This document shows, piece by piece, positions 1 to 10,157 of a stretch of 64,000 bases of DNA. The notes below the pieces were generated by a model. That model searched no databases. It saw only the letters and a list, made by a program, of their open reading frames with translations, and was not told where the DNA came from. The translations under genes were made by a program, and so were the position numbers. How positions within the stretch are numbered: position 1 is the stretch's first letter; each line of letters opens with the position of its first letter. This DNA is from Actinokineospora bangkokensis (GTDB lineage Bacteria > Actinomycetota > Actinomycetes > Mycobacteriales > Pseudonocardiaceae), in assembly GCF_001940455.1 (NCBI RefSeq), contig NZ_MKQR01000025.1, positions 1 to 64,000 on the forward strand. The letters are read 5' to 3'.

Positions 1-61
1 AACAAACGACCGGGCTCTTCACACCGCCGAAGCCGAAGGCGAGGCGACACACCACCACACC

Positions 62-1996
62 TCACCGAAACTCAGCCACAGTGGACAGACGCACCCAAGC
101 GTCCACCCACGCGTCCACCGACCCCTCCCCACCAAAAGCGGAAACCACGTCAGCGCAACGCCGAAGCCCCACCCCCGCCAATCTCCGAGCAGCGGCCTCC
201 ACCCGCTCCCCGTAGCTCGGCGAAGGGTGCGACAACCCCCGGTGCGCGGGCTCGGCCAGCGTCGCCAACGCGTTCTCCAGCGCCAGCACCAACGGATCGG
301 CCGCTTCAGCCTGCACCACCCCAAGATCGGCGCGCCGGTCCGAAGGCGCCAGGTCCAGCACCACAACCCCACCCCCAGCGCGCACGGCCACCGGGTCCAC
401 AGTGATCACCCCGCCAACCCGCGACACCGTCCCGCTGATCTCCGTGGGCCCCGCCACCAGCTGATCGGCAAGGGCGTCCAGCGCTCCCGGGCACACCCCG
501 CGGTAGTCACAGGAAACCAGCGCAGTGCCCCCCACCCCGTCGTGGACCTGGGCCGTGAGCCGTTGCGCCCCAGGGCTGTACGACAGCGCTCCGACCTCAG
601 CGACCCGCAGCACGCGCACGAACTCCGCGGCGACCCGAGGACGGACGCACCACGGTGGCAGGGAGGCCAGTTCTTCCGACAGCGCCTCATAGGACGTGAC
701 GAGCACCGACGGGGGCAGGGCGGTCCAGGCGTCTCCCAAGGGGGTGATGGCGGTCTTGGCGAGGCTGCCCTGGGTGATGCGGATTTCCCTGCCCGCGCTG
801 CGGGTGGCGGACTCGCTGACCACGTTGGCGGTGGCGAGCTTGTGGAGGGGGGTGCCGACCACGCGGCGGGCTGCGAGGTCGGGGCCGGTGGTGGAGTCGT
901 CGGTGTCCCAGGCGCGGCGCAGGAGCAGGACGGTGCCGCTGTTGGGGTCTGCGAGGTAGACCTCGGCGGTGCGGTGGGTGTCGGTGCCGGTGATGCGGCA
1001 GCCGAGGGCGGTGAGGCGGATGCGGCGCAGGGGGGTGGTGGCGCGCTCCTCGGTGCCCAGGACGCGGGAGCGGAGGCTGGCGCCGCCCGCGGTGACGCTG
1101 CGGTGGCGGGCGTGGAGTTCGGCGACGAGGGTGGCGACGCGGTGGGCGCTGTAGGTGGCTGAGCGGTCGGTGTAGGCGGTGAGCTGGGTGGACAGGTCGT
1201 CGAGGACGGCGACGGGCCAGCGGAGGTTGCGGGGTTCGAGGTCGTCGGCGGTGCGGCGGAGGGTGGCGGCGAGGACGGGGCCGGAGTTGACCGCGCCGGA
1301 GCGCAGGACGTCGTCGACGGCGGTGAGGGCGGCGTCGAGGCCCGAGCCCTCCCGCAGGGCCGCGCCGCCGACGTCGACGCGCTGCTCGGGGGCGTCGGGG
1401 TCGCGCTCGTCGGCGGCGCGGAAGGCCCACACGGCCAGGACGACGTGCACGTCGCGGGTGGTGGCGGTGGCGTCGGTGTCGACGTAGCCCAGTTCGCCCG
1501 GCACCAGGAACCGGACCGTGCACGAGGCCAGCTCCGCCACCGCCGGGTCGGTGCCCGCGGGGCGCCGGACGCGGGCGGGGTACCCGGCGCGCCAGGTCTT
1601 GCGGGCGGTGGCCAGGGTGCGGGCGGTGAACGCCGCTTCCAGCTGCTCGTCGGTGAAGGCGCCCGGCGACCACGGCGCGGCGGGCTCGGCGGGGGCCTGC
1701 TCGACCGGGTCCGCGGCGGCGGTGCGCTGGTAGGCCAGGACGAGGCCGATGCGGTGCCTGCACACCCCGGGCGCCGCGCACGAGCAGGTGCCCGCGGCCA
1801 GGCCCGCGCCCGCGGGCAGCACGGCGGTGGCGCCGTCGGGGAACTCGCCGCGGACGGTGCCGTCGGCGTCGGTGGTGACGACCGGCAGCGTCCCGGCGTC
1901 GATGTCCTTGGTGGCCCGCTTGACCAGTCCGCGGTTGGCCAGGGCGACCAACGCGTCGGGGGTGAGGGCGAGCAGGTCGGCGCGCACGGCGGTCAC
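62..1996 (-). CDS. SWIM zinc-finger protein (YehQ-like), last gene of the MoxR/VWA operon
   Basis: Predicted 644-residue protein. The GTG start at 1996 overlaps the stop of the upstream VWA gene (GTGA), so translation is probably coupled. Near the N-terminus is a SWIM-type zinc site, C71-x-C73-x5-C79-x-H81, followed by a long region with no enzyme motif I recognise. SWIM fingers bind DNA or protein; the exact role here is unknown. The position as fifth gene after WGR/DUF4132, MoxR, DUF5682 and VWA matches the E. coli yehQ position as I recall it. The metal-binding site is seen directly; function as a substrate adaptor of the MoxR-VWA machine is inference. Confidence 0.85.
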   Translation of the reverse strand: MTAVRADLLALTPDALVALANRGLVKRATKDIDAGTLPVVTTDADGTVRGEFPDGATAVLPAGAGLAAGTCSCAAPGVCRHRIGLVLAYQRTAAADPVEQAPAEPAAPWSPGAFTDEQLEAAFTARTLATARKTWRAGYPARVRRPAGTDPAVAELASCTVRFLVPGELGYVDTDATATTRDVHVVLAVWAFRAADERDPDAPEQRVDVGGAALREGSGLDAALTAVDDVLRSGAVNSGPVLAATLRRTADDLEPRNLRWPVAVLDDLSTQLTAYTDRSATYSAHRVATLVAELHARHRSVTAGGASLRSRVLGTEERATTPLRRIRLTALGCRITGTDTHRTAEVYLADPNSGTVLLLRRAWDTDDSTTGPDLAARRVVGTPLHKLATANVVSESATRSAGREIRITQGSLAKTAITPLGDAWTALPPSVLVTSYEALSEELASLPPWCVRPRVAAEFVRVLRVAEVGALSYSPGAQRLTAQVHDGVGGTALVSCDYRGVCPGALDALADQLVAGPTEISGTVSRVGGVITVDPVAVRAGGGVVVLDLAPSDRRADLGVVQAEAADPLVLALENALATLAEPAHRGLSHPSPSYGERVEAAARRLAGVGLRRCADVVSAFGGEGSVDAWVDAWVRLSTVAEFR

Positions 1997-3108
1997 CGCC
2001 CGATCCGCTCGGCGACGAAGTCGGCCAGCTGGCCCGGGGTCATCGCGCCCACGTGCGCGCCCAGGTCGGCCATCCGCTGCGCCAGGTGCCGGTCGTACTG
2101 GGGCACCGCCTCGGCGTCGAGGGCGGCCAGGCCGAGCACGTGGGTGCCCTGCTGGCACAGCGACCGCACCTGCGACAGCAGCAGCCCGGGGTCGCCGCCC
2201 TCGTAGAAGTCGGAGATGAGCACCAGGATCGACCGGCGCGGGTTGGTGATCAGCCCCGCGCCGTAGGTGACCGCCTTGGCGATGTCGGTGCCACCGCCGA
2301 GCTGGACCTTCATCAGCAGCTCCACCGGGTCGGTGACGTCGCGGGTCAGGTCCACCACGGAGGTGTCGAAGGCGACCAGGTGCGTCGAGAGGCCGGGCAG
2401 GCCCCACAGGCAGGCGGCGGTGACCGCGGAGTGGATCACCGAGTCCACCATGGACCCGGACTGGTCGACCAGCAGCACCAGCTGCCACCGCTCGACGTGC
2501 TTGCGGGCGCGGGAGTGGAACTTCGCGGTCTCGATCGCGATCCGCCCGTCCTCGGGCCGGTAGTGGGCGAGGTTGGCCCGGATTGTGCCGCGGAAGTCGA
2601 AGTTGGCGGCCACCCGGAACGAGCTGGGCCTGCGCACCCGGGTGCCGGTGAAGCTGGGGCGCACCTCGGCGCGCAGCTTCTCCAGCAGCTCGCGCACCAC
2701 CTGCTCGACGATGCGCCGGGCCAGGGCGAGCACCTGCGGGTTCATCAGGTGCTTGGTGCGCAGCACCGCCCGCAGCAGCGACTGGTTGGGCTCCACCCTG
2801 GCCAGCACCTGCGGGTCGGTGACGATGTCGTCGATCTCGTAGCGCTCCACCGCGTCGCGCTCCAGGCGCTCGACGGTCTCGCGGGGGAACAGCCGGTGGA
2901 TGTCGTCGAGCCAGTCCAGGGTGGTCAGCTCGGAGGCCCCGGCGCCGCCGGTGCGCACCCCCCGCTTGTCGTTGTCGGTGTCGCGGCCGTAGAGCCAGTC
3001 CAGGGCGGCGTCGCGGGAGCGCGCCCGGGCGCTGAGCCCGTCGGGGGCGCACTCCTGGGCGGGCTCGCCGAGCACGAGCCGCCAGCGCTCGAGGTGCGGG
3101 TCGGTCAC
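1993..3108 (-). CDS. VWA domain protein, CoxE/YehP-like
   Basis: A 371-residue protein whose C-terminal half is a von Willebrand factor A domain with a complete MIDAS metal site: D215-x-S217-x-S219, T274 in GGGTDIAK, and D300 in LISDF. The N-terminal 180 residues are helical and lack a signal peptide, so it should be cytosolic. The GTG at 3108 overlaps the stop of the DUF5682 gene by four bases. MoxR-family AAA ATPases usually work with a neighbouring VWA protein as a chaperone or metal-insertion pair; the ATPase is two genes upstream here. The target of the pair is not known. Confidence 0.9.
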   Translation of the reverse strand: MTDPHLERWRLVLGEPAQECAPDGLSARARSRDAALDWLYGRDTDNDKRGVRTGGAGASELTTLDWLDDIHRLFPRETVERLERDAVERYEIDDIVTDPQVLARVEPNQSLLRAVLRTKHLMNPQVLALARRIVEQVVRELLEKLRAEVRPSFTGTRVRRPSSFRVAANFDFRGTIRANLAHYRPEDGRIAIETAKFHSRARKHVERWQLVLLVDQSGSMVDSVIHSAVTAACLWGLPGLSTHLVAFDTSVVDLTRDVTDPVELLMKVQLGGGTDIAKAVTYGAGLITNPRRSILVLISDFYEGGDPGLLLSQVRSLCQQGTHVLGLAALDAEAVPQYDRHLAQRMADLGAHVGAMTPGQLADFVAERIGR

Positions 3109-5357
3109 GGGGTCCCCCTCAGCAGGCCCTCGCGGGCCAGCAGCGCGTCGACCCTGGTCTCCAGGGCGGCGGCCTCGGCGGCGAGGACGGGGTCGGTGGT
3201 GGTGCGCAGCAGCGAGCGGGCCGAGCGGCGCAGGCCGCGGCGGGCCAGCAGGCCGTGCGCGATGGCCTCGCGCTCGGCGGGCGGGAAGAACGCGAACGCC
3301 TGGCGCAGCGCGGGCAGCGCGATCAGGAACTCCTCGTCGTCGAGGTCCCCGACGCGCTCGTCGAGCAGGCCCAGGACCGCGTCCTCGGCCAGCACCTCCT
3401 CGCGGGCCAGGGCGAACAGCCCGGCCAGGAAGTCGCCGAGGCGGGCCGGGGTGGGCGGCAGCCGCACCGGGCCGGGGGCGCCCAGCGACCAGCTCAGGCC
3501 CAGGCCCGCGCCCGCGAGGTCGGCGGGGACGTCCGCGCGGGTGGCGATGCGCTGGGCCACCCCGATGACGTCCTCGACCGCGGCGGTGACCACGGTGGGG
3601 GCGTGCCGGACGGCGTCGCGGACGGCGGCGAGGGCGAGCAGCCGGGGCACGTCGGCGGGCCCGGCGCCGTGGGTGCCCTCGGCCAGCCACAGCACCCGGG
3701 TGGTGGCGGTGTCGACGACGGCGGCCAGCGCCGGGCTGCCCGCGGTGCCCAGCAGCCGGTCGTGGCGCCACAGGCCCAGGGTGGTGGCCAGCGCGGCGCC
3801 GACCCCGCCCAGGTCGGTGGCGGTGGCCACGGCGTCGGCGATGCGCTCGCCCAGGTCGGCGGCCAGCGCGTCGACCCCGCACAGGGCGGCGTCGAACAGC
3901 ACCCCGGCCAGCTCGCCCACCCCGGTGCCGCGGCCCAGGACGCGGCGGCGCAGCGCCGCGGCGGCGGCGTCGGGCAGGGTGGCGCCGTGCGCGGCGGCCT
4001 CGATGAGCGCGGGCAGCCACCGGTCCGTGCGGCGCAGCTCCCACTCCTCGCGGGCGGTGGGGTCGGCGCCGCCGGTGGGCCCGGCGGTGCGGGTGGCGCC
4101 GGGGATGCCCAGCACCCGCAGCCGGTGCAGGAAGCTGCTGCGGGCCAGGCCGCGCGGGTCGGTGAGGTCGATGCGGACGGCGCCGCCGGTGTCCAGGCCC
4201 AGGTCGACCAGCTCGGCGTCCACGGCGGCCAGCAGCGGCGGCAGGGGGGTGTCCGGGTGCAGGCGGCCGGTGCGGTCGCCGGTGAGGGCGGCGACCATCT
4301 GCACCACGGCCGGGTGCCCGCCGGGGGCCATGGTGCCCTCGGTGGTCCACGGCAGGCGCTGGTCGAGGCCGTCGGAGACGAGCGCGGACACCAGGGCGTC
4401 GAGCACGTCGGTGCGCGCGGGGTGGGCGTGCCCGCGCAGCGCGGCCAACCCGCCCGCCTGCGTGCGCGCGGCAATCAGGTCCGCTGTGGACACCGGCTGG
4501 TTGCGGGCGCGCAGGCGGTCGGCCACCGACTGCACGAGCCCCTGCGCGGCCGCCTCCGGCCCGTCCTCCCACAGGCGCTGGTAGTACTCGGGCGAGGGCA
4601 TCCCGGACTGGTAGCCGGTGAAGGCGTCGAGCCGCTGGTTGGAGTAGGGCACCAGGTAGCTCGCGCCCTCGGACCCCGGTGGCGGGCTGGGCACCGCGGG
4701 CCAGTCGGTGCCGCCGCCCGCCGCGACGAGCTTCACCAGCGCGGGCCGGTGCAGGCCGCCGGTGACGACCACGACCGGCCGGTCGCCCGCGTCCGCGACC
4801 GCGGCGCGCACCCACGCGGCCATGTAGCGCTCGCGGTCGTCGTCGGCCGCCGACACCGAGGTGTCGCCGCGCAGCAGGTCGAAGTAGGCGGCCAGCCGCT
4901 CGGCCAGCCCGTCGTCGCCGTGCACCTCGACCATGTGGTCCCAGAGGGTGTCGGCGTTGTCCACGGTGAACTCCCGGCACAGCCGGTCGACGACCTCGCC
5001 GTAGCGCAGGGCGCCGTCGGCGTAGCGGTTGTCCCGGTCGGCGAAGGCGCTGTGCCAGGCGGGCAGGTCGATGAACCGCACCCGCGCGCCCACCGCCGTG
5101 CCCTCGGTGAGCGCCACCCACTCCGGGGAGTAGTCGCACAGCGGCGACCAGGACAGCTGACTGCCGTGCTCGCCGCGCAGGTAGCTGAACACCGCGATGG
5201 GCAGGGTGTGGCCGAGCAGCAGCTCACCGAGCCGGTCGTTCATGTCGACCGGCCCCTCCACGAGCACGTGCGCGGGCCGCAGCTCGCGGATGCGCGCGCG
5301 CACCAGGCGCGCGCACGCCGGGCTGTGGTGGCGCACGCCGATGAACTCCGCGCCCAT
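3105..5357 (-). CDS. DUF5682 family protein (YehM-like)
   Basis: A 750-residue protein opening with the DUF5682 signature GVRHHSPAC and a VEGPVDMND segment, then a stretch with VVVVTGGLHRPAL. The start of this family resembles ChaN/TraB-type folds, but I see no proven active site. The rest is alanine/leucine-rich helical repeat. The ATG at 5357 overlaps the MoxR stop (ATGA), and the end overlaps the VWA gene. The family is found almost always between a MoxR ATPase and a VWA protein, which supports a three-part complex. Biochemical function is unknown. Confidence 0.85.
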   Translation of the reverse strand: MGAEFIGVRHHSPACARLVRARIRELRPAHVLVEGPVDMNDRLGELLLGHTLPIAVFSYLRGEHGSQLSWSPLCDYSPEWVALTEGTAVGARVRFIDLPAWHSAFADRDNRYADGALRYGEVVDRLCREFTVDNADTLWDHMVEVHGDDGLAERLAAYFDLLRGDTSVSAADDDRERYMAAWVRAAVADAGDRPVVVVTGGLHRPALVKLVAAGGGTDWPAVPSPPPGSEGASYLVPYSNQRLDAFTGYQSGMPSPEYYQRLWEDGPEAAAQGLVQSVADRLRARNQPVSTADLIAARTQAGGLAALRGHAHPARTDVLDALVSALVSDGLDQRLPWTTEGTMAPGGHPAVVQMVAALTGDRTGRLHPDTPLPPLLAAVDAELVDLGLDTGGAVRIDLTDPRGLARSSFLHRLRVLGIPGATRTAGPTGGADPTAREEWELRRTDRWLPALIEAAAHGATLPDAAAAALRRRVLGRGTGVGELAGVLFDAALCGVDALAADLGERIADAVATATDLGGVGAALATTLGLWRHDRLLGTAGSPALAAVVDTATTRVLWLAEGTHGAGPADVPRLLALAAVRDAVRHAPTVVTAAVEDVIGVAQRIATRADVPADLAGAGLGLSWSLGAPGPVRLPPTPARLGDFLAGLFALAREEVLAEDAVLGLLDERVGDLDDEEFLIALPALRQAFAFFPPAEREAIAHGLLARRGLRRSARSLLRTTTDPVLAAEAAALETRVDALLAREGLLRGTP

Positions 5358-6439
5358 CAGCCGGGCAGCAGGTGCCGGGCGCCGTGCAGCTCGGACCAGG
5401 CGGCGCCGGAGCGCTTGCCCGCCTGCTGCTCCAGGTAGCGGCGCAGCCTGGCCAGGTCCTCGGCGTCGTCCTTGGCCGCGGTGCCCGCCAGGCAGGCCAC
5501 CACGTCGGCGGCCGAGCCGGGTTCGCGGCGCAGGAACCAGCCGCGCAGGCCGACCGCGTGCGCCACCGACACCGCCTCGGCGGTGGACATCACCGTCGAG
5601 AGCCGCTCGCCGTCGCGGCCGGCGCCGCCGCGCAGGTCGCGGAAGGCGCGCACCAGCACCTCCAGCACGTCCTGCCGCTGCGGCACGGCCACCCCGGACT
5701 GGCGCAGCAGCCGCCCCGCCTCCTGCTCGACCAGCGCCAACTCGGTGCCGAAGTCCGCGATGGGGAACACCGTCTCGAAGTTGAACCGCCGCTTGAGCGC
5801 CGCGCTCATCTCGTTGACGCCCCGGTCGCGGGTGTTGGCGGTGGCGATGACGTTGAAGCCCGCGCGGGCGAACACCATGCCGTCCGGCCCGGTCAGCTCC
5901 GGGATAGCGATGACCCGCTCGGACAGCAGCGACAGCAGCGAGTCCTGCACCTCCAGCGGGCAGCGGGTGATCTCCTCGAACCGCACCACCGCGCCCTCGG
6001 CCATGCCGCGCAGCATCGGCGCGGGCACCAGCGAGCGGGTGGACGGGCCCTCGGAGACCAGCAGCGCGTAGTTCCAGGAGTACTTGATCTGGTCCTCGGT
6101 GGTGGCCGCGCCGCCCTGCACGGTGAGCGTGGACAGGCCGCTGACCGCCGCCGCCAGCAGCTCCGACAGCAGCGACTTGGCCGTGCCGGGCTCCCCGACG
6201 AGCATCAGGCCGCGGCTGGTGGCCAGGGTGACCAGCGACCGGTCGATCAGCGACGGGTCGCCGACGAACTTGCGGCTGATCCCGGCGGACTCGTCGCCGA
6301 CGATGAACCGGCGGGCGGCGTCCATGCTCAGCCACCACCCCGGCGGGCGGGCGCCGGTGTCCTCGGCGCGCAGCCTGGCCAGCTCGTCGGCGTGGCGGAC
6401 CTCGGCGGGCGGCCGCTGGAGGGTGTCGTTGTCGCTCAT
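5357..6439 (-). CDS. MoxR-family AAA+ ATPase (YehL-like)
   Basis: A 360-residue AAA+ ATPase. Walker A is GEPGTAKS at residues 82-89 (K88). The Walker B region reads VVRFEEI (151-157), with Glu-Glu instead of the usual Asp-Glu. Sensor-1 lies in FNVIATANTRD. Length and layout fit the MoxR group, which remodels partner proteins together with VWA proteins. It starts 37 bases after the WGR/DUF4132 gene and ends overlapping the DUF5682 gene. By gene order it corresponds to E. coli YehL. Substrate unknown. Confidence 0.92.
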   Translation of the reverse strand: MSDNDTLQRPPAEVRHADELARLRAEDTGARPPGWWLSMDAARRFIVGDESAGISRKFVGDPSLIDRSLVTLATSRGLMLVGEPGTAKSLLSELLAAAVSGLSTLTVQGGAATTEDQIKYSWNYALLVSEGPSTRSLVPAPMLRGMAEGAVVRFEEITRCPLEVQDSLLSLLSERVIAIPELTGPDGMVFARAGFNVIATANTRDRGVNEMSAALKRRFNFETVFPIADFGTELALVEQEAGRLLRQSGVAVPQRQDVLEVLVRAFRDLRGGAGRDGERLSTVMSTAEAVSVAHAVGLRGWFLRREPGSAADVVACLAGTAAKDDAEDLARLRRYLEQQAGKRSGAAWSELHGARHLLPG

Positions 6440-6476
6440 CGCTCTTCCGTGTTCGCGCGGGGTCGGTGGTCGGGGG

Positions 6477-9400
6477 TCACTGGGCGGTCAGCATCAGCAG
6501 GTCGGCCAGGAACTCCGAGGCCACCACCGCGTCGATGCCGGAGAAGGTGTGCTTGACCTGGTCGCGGCCCCAGTAGTAGGTGGACTCGTCGGCCAGCCAG
6601 ACGTGCCGCAGGGTCAGCTCCGGCCACATGTCGACCATGCCCACGGCGATGCCCGGGTCGAGGTCGATGACCAGGGCGCGCCCGTCGGACAGCGGCTTGG
6701 AGACCCACCCCTCCACGCCCCCGTCCATCGGGGTGCCGCGCTCCCAGCCGCGGTGCACCAGGCCGAGCACCCGGCCCACCGGCACCACCGCGCCCTCGAA
6801 CCGGGCCAGCGACCGCGCGGCCCGCTCCTCGTCGGTCAGCTCGTGCACCGGCCTGCCCAGCTGCGGGAAGGGCTGGAGGATCTCGTAGTCGGCGAACAGC
6901 TCGCTCCAGGCGCCCAGCGCGTCCCCGAGGTGCAGCGGGTGCGCGACCCCGACGGAGGCGTCCTCGGGCAGGGTGAAGGTGTCGTCCTCGACATCGGCCA
7001 GGGTGCGGTCCTCGGCCAGCCGGAACGACCCGGTGAGCGCGCCCGCGCGGTCGTAGGTGCCCCACACCAGGCGGCGGACGAGGTGCCACAGCAGCGGGTG
7101 CCCCGCGAAGAACTGGGTGAACTCCTCCGCAGGCCAGCGGCGGCCCACCACCATCGCCCGCTCCAGCCTGCGCACCTGCTCCTGGGCGACGGCCTTGACG
7201 TCCTTCTTCAGCCCGGAGAACAGCTGGTAGGCGTGCGGGGCCAGGGCCGGGTCGTCCTTGGCGCCGGGCTTGGGCAGCACCTTGCGCGGTGTGCCGTCCT
7301 CGTCGCGGACGAACGGCTTGAGCTGCTCGTCGAAGCCCACGGTGAACCGGCGCGGGCCGTAGTCGAGCACCATCGACCCGGTCTCGTCCAACCCCAGGTC
7401 GGGCACCAGCCGGTCGGCCAGCTGCTCGGTGGACAGGCCCAGGCCCTCGGCCACCTCCAGCATCTTCTCCTGGGCGCGGCCACGCAGGCCCTTGAACTTC
7501 ACCTTGTTCGCGATGCCGTTGAGGTGCATCAGCGCCACGTCGCTGCCGATCTCGGCCAGCACGTCCAGGCCGGTGACCGCGCGCTGGTGGCCGCCCTCAC
7601 CCGGCCAGGCGCGGATGAGCGGCGCGAGGCCGCGCACCACCTCGTCGTCCCCGATGTCGCCGAGCACGGTCAGCGCCCAGCTCTGCTTCGACGGCGCCCC
7701 GGTGGTCAGCCAGTAGCGGAACAGCTGCCAGCCGAAGCGGGCCAGCGACGCCGCGTCCACGTGCTCCTTGACCTGCGCGAGCCCCGGGTACGGGTCGCCG
7801 GGCTTGCACAACGCGAAGACGGTGATGAGGTGCCCGGCGGCGGACAGCGGCAGCGCCGAGCGGCGGTCGGCCAGCAGCACCTGCGGCAGCAGCCCGGGGT
7901 TGGCCCAGTCCTCGACCGCGGGCAGCTTGGCGGGCAGCACCTCCAGCGGGTCGGTGGCCAGCACCGCCTTCACCGCCGCCTCGGCCTCCTGGCCGTACTC
8001 GGCGGCCACCGCCAGCACGGCCTCGTCGCCGTCGCGGGCGGCGACCTGGCGGGCCACCAGCTCGGCGGCGGTCCGGTCCTTGCCCGCCTTGCCCACCAGG
8101 ACGGGCACCAGCGGGCGCAGCGCGGCGGCGCCGTGCCGGGCGAAGTAGGCCATGGCCCGGGACCGCACGCTCTTGAGCCGCCCCACCCAGCCCGCCATCA
8201 GCGCCGAGACCTCCGGGCCGGTGAACGGCTGGAGCAGGTCCACCGCGGCCTGCGGCTGCGCGCCCGCCAGGTGCAGCAGCGCGTCGAGGGCGTCGAGCTC
8301 GAAGCGGGCGACGAGCGGCCTGCCCCAGCCGTCGAAGTACCAGCCGTCGTCCGGGCGCCACCGCCGCAGGACGGCGAGCGAGCGGTCGACGGGCCCCTGC
8401 ACCAGCAGCGGCAGCTGCTTCCAGTTCCCGTAGCGGGCGGTGGGCGAGAACGCCGAGCGGTACTCGGCGTCCCAGTCGCCGCGCTCGAACGCGCCCTCCT
8501 CGCGCGGTTCGCGCGCCCACCGGTCGCGCTCCCCCTCGGCCCAGGCGATGCCGCGCCCGCCCCGGGGTTCGAGACCGGCGACGACCTGGGCCCTGGTCCG
8601 CGAGCGCGGGCGCAGCCACGGCGGGTCGGCCAGCACCGGGGGCAGGTCGGCGGGGTCGGCGTCGGGCACCCGCTCGGCGGAGGTGGTGACGATGCCGTCG
8701 AGCACCGACCGGGCCTGCGGGGACACCTCGACGCGCTCGACGACGTCCGGGCGGGCGAGGACGTGCGCGGTGAGCAGGGTGCCCAGCACCCCCGGGTCGC
8801 GCTTGCCCGCGATCGCCTCGGCCAGCAGGCGCGCGCCCCGGCACGGGAAGCGGCGCAGCGCCTCCTGCACCGCGGACGGGGCGTTCTTGCTCTTCGGGGC
8901 GCGCTCCAGCAGGGCGGAGAACGCCTCGTCGCCGGGGAAGGTCGCCAGGTGGCCCAGCACGGCGCGCTCGGCGTCGGTGCTGGCGTCGGCCAGCCACTCC
9001 AGCAGCGCGGGCACCAGCTCGACCCCGTGGGTGTGCACGAGGGTGGGCAGCATCCGGGGCGAGTACGTCAGCATCCACACCGACACGCGGGGTCGGACCT
9101 GGTCCAGCTCGGCCAGGTCCTGCGCGGCCTGGGCGAGCAGGCGCAGGAACGTGCCCTGGACACTCGCCTGCGCGGCCAGCGCTTCACGGCGCCAGTCGTC
9201 CTCGGTGGGCAGCAGGTAGGCCGCGAGGGCGCGTCTGCTGTCGCTGGTGCGCCAGCGGCCCGCCGCCTCCACGGCGGCGGCGTGGTCGGCGTCGGGGGCC
9301 GTGGCCAGCGCGTACCGGATCCGCTCGGCCAGCCCCTCCCCCGACCACCGCCAGTTGGCCTGCACGTCGACCCGGTCGACGAAGGTCCCCGGCTCCCGGT

Positions 9401-10157
9401 GGGTCGCGTTGTGCGCGATCGCGGTCAGCGCCAGCACCGCCTCGGTGGCGAACGCGGGACCCCACTCGGCGAGCCAGTGGTCGGCGAAGACGACGTACTT
9501 GGACTCGTCGGACCAGCGGGCGGAGCCGGTGCACACCGCCAGCACGACGGCCGCGCCGAGCGGGTGGGGCGAGCCGCCCAGGTGGGCGTGGGCGGCGGCG
9601 CGCAGCTCGGGGTGGGTGCGCGGGTCCGCGAGGGTGGCCACCAGGGCGCTGCGGCGCAGCTCGACCAGCTCGGTGGCGGCGGCGGTGGCGCCCGGGGTGA
9701 GCTTGCGGGGGCTGGTGGCGGTGCCGCGGCGGGGCACGGCGTAGCGGGCCACCGAGGTGTGCGGCTGCCAGACGTCCTCGTCCGGCCACTCCGCCACGTC
9801 CTGCCCGGCGGCCACAGCGGGCCCAGCGGCCACCAGGGGCTCCGGCGCCTGGGTGGGCTCAGCGGGCTCGGCGGCGGGGGTCTGGTCGCCGCCCGCGGGC
9901 GGTGCGGCGGCCTCGTCCGGGGTGGACTGTCCGACCGCGACCGGGGCGCCCACCTCGGAGTACCCCTTGCGCAGCTTCTCCCCGACCAGCTTGTCCAGGT
10001 GCGCGGTGGCCGCCGCCTGGGTGGCGAACTCCTTGTCCTTGGCCTGCCCTGTGGTGCCCAAGCGCCCCCAGCGCACCGACACGACGAGCCCACCGGAGGT
10101 GAGCCCGCCCTCCCAGAACTTCTCCGACCCGCCGCCGACGTACTCCAACCGCCGCAT
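6477..10157 (-). CDS. WGR and DUF4132 domain protein (YehI/MolR-like)
   Basis: A 1226-residue protein. Residues 1-70 form a WGR domain (VSVRWGRLGTTGQ), a fold seen in PARPs and bacterial MolR proteins that binds nucleic acid. Residues 80-170 are a Pro/Ala-rich linker. A long HEAT-like helical region follows, and the C-terminal 250 residues match DUF4132 (YQLFSGLKKDVK, then ADYEILQPFPQLGRPV). The ATG at 10157 is chosen because it begins the WGR domain and follows a GAGGGG ribosome-binding site; a frame extension to 10388 would run through the divergent promoter region. First gene of the five-gene operon. Confidence 0.88.
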   Translation of the reverse strand: MRRLEYVGGGSEKFWEGGLTSGGLVVSVRWGRLGTTGQAKDKEFATQAAATAHLDKLVGEKLRKGYSEVGAPVAVGQSTPDEAAAPPAGGDQTPAAEPAEPTQAPEPLVAAGPAVAAGQDVAEWPDEDVWQPHTSVARYAVPRRGTATSPRKLTPGATAAATELVELRRSALVATLADPRTHPELRAAAHAHLGGSPHPLGAAVVLAVCTGSARWSDESKYVVFADHWLAEWGPAFATEAVLALTAIAHNATHREPGTFVDRVDVQANWRWSGEGLAERIRYALATAPDADHAAAVEAAGRWRTSDSRRALAAYLLPTEDDWRREALAAQASVQGTFLRLLAQAAQDLAELDQVRPRVSVWMLTYSPRMLPTLVHTHGVELVPALLEWLADASTDAERAVLGHLATFPGDEAFSALLERAPKSKNAPSAVQEALRRFPCRGARLLAEAIAGKRDPGVLGTLLTAHVLARPDVVERVEVSPQARSVLDGIVTTSAERVPDADPADLPPVLADPPWLRPRSRTRAQVVAGLEPRGGRGIAWAEGERDRWAREPREEGAFERGDWDAEYRSAFSPTARYGNWKQLPLLVQGPVDRSLAVLRRWRPDDGWYFDGWGRPLVARFELDALDALLHLAGAQPQAAVDLLQPFTGPEVSALMAGWVGRLKSVRSRAMAYFARHGAAALRPLVPVLVGKAGKDRTAAELVARQVAARDGDEAVLAVAAEYGQEAEAAVKAVLATDPLEVLPAKLPAVEDWANPGLLPQVLLADRRSALPLSAAGHLITVFALCKPGDPYPGLAQVKEHVDAASLARFGWQLFRYWLTTGAPSKQSWALTVLGDIGDDEVVRGLAPLIRAWPGEGGHQRAVTGLDVLAEIGSDVALMHLNGIANKVKFKGLRGRAQEKMLEVAEGLGLSTEQLADRLVPDLGLDETGSMVLDYGPRRFTVGFDEQLKPFVRDEDGTPRKVLPKPGAKDDPALAPHAYQLFSGLKKDVKAVAQEQVRRLERAMVVGRRWPAEEFTQFFAGHPLLWHLVRRLVWGTYDRAGALTGSFRLAEDRTLADVEDDTFTLPEDASVGVAHPLHLGDALGAWSELFADYEILQPFPQLGRPVHELTDEERAARSLARFEGAVVPVGRVLGLVHRGWERGTPMDGGVEGWVSKPLSDGRALVIDLDPGIAVGMVDMWPELTLRHVWLADESTYYWGRDQVKHTFSGIDAVVASEFLADLLMLTAQ

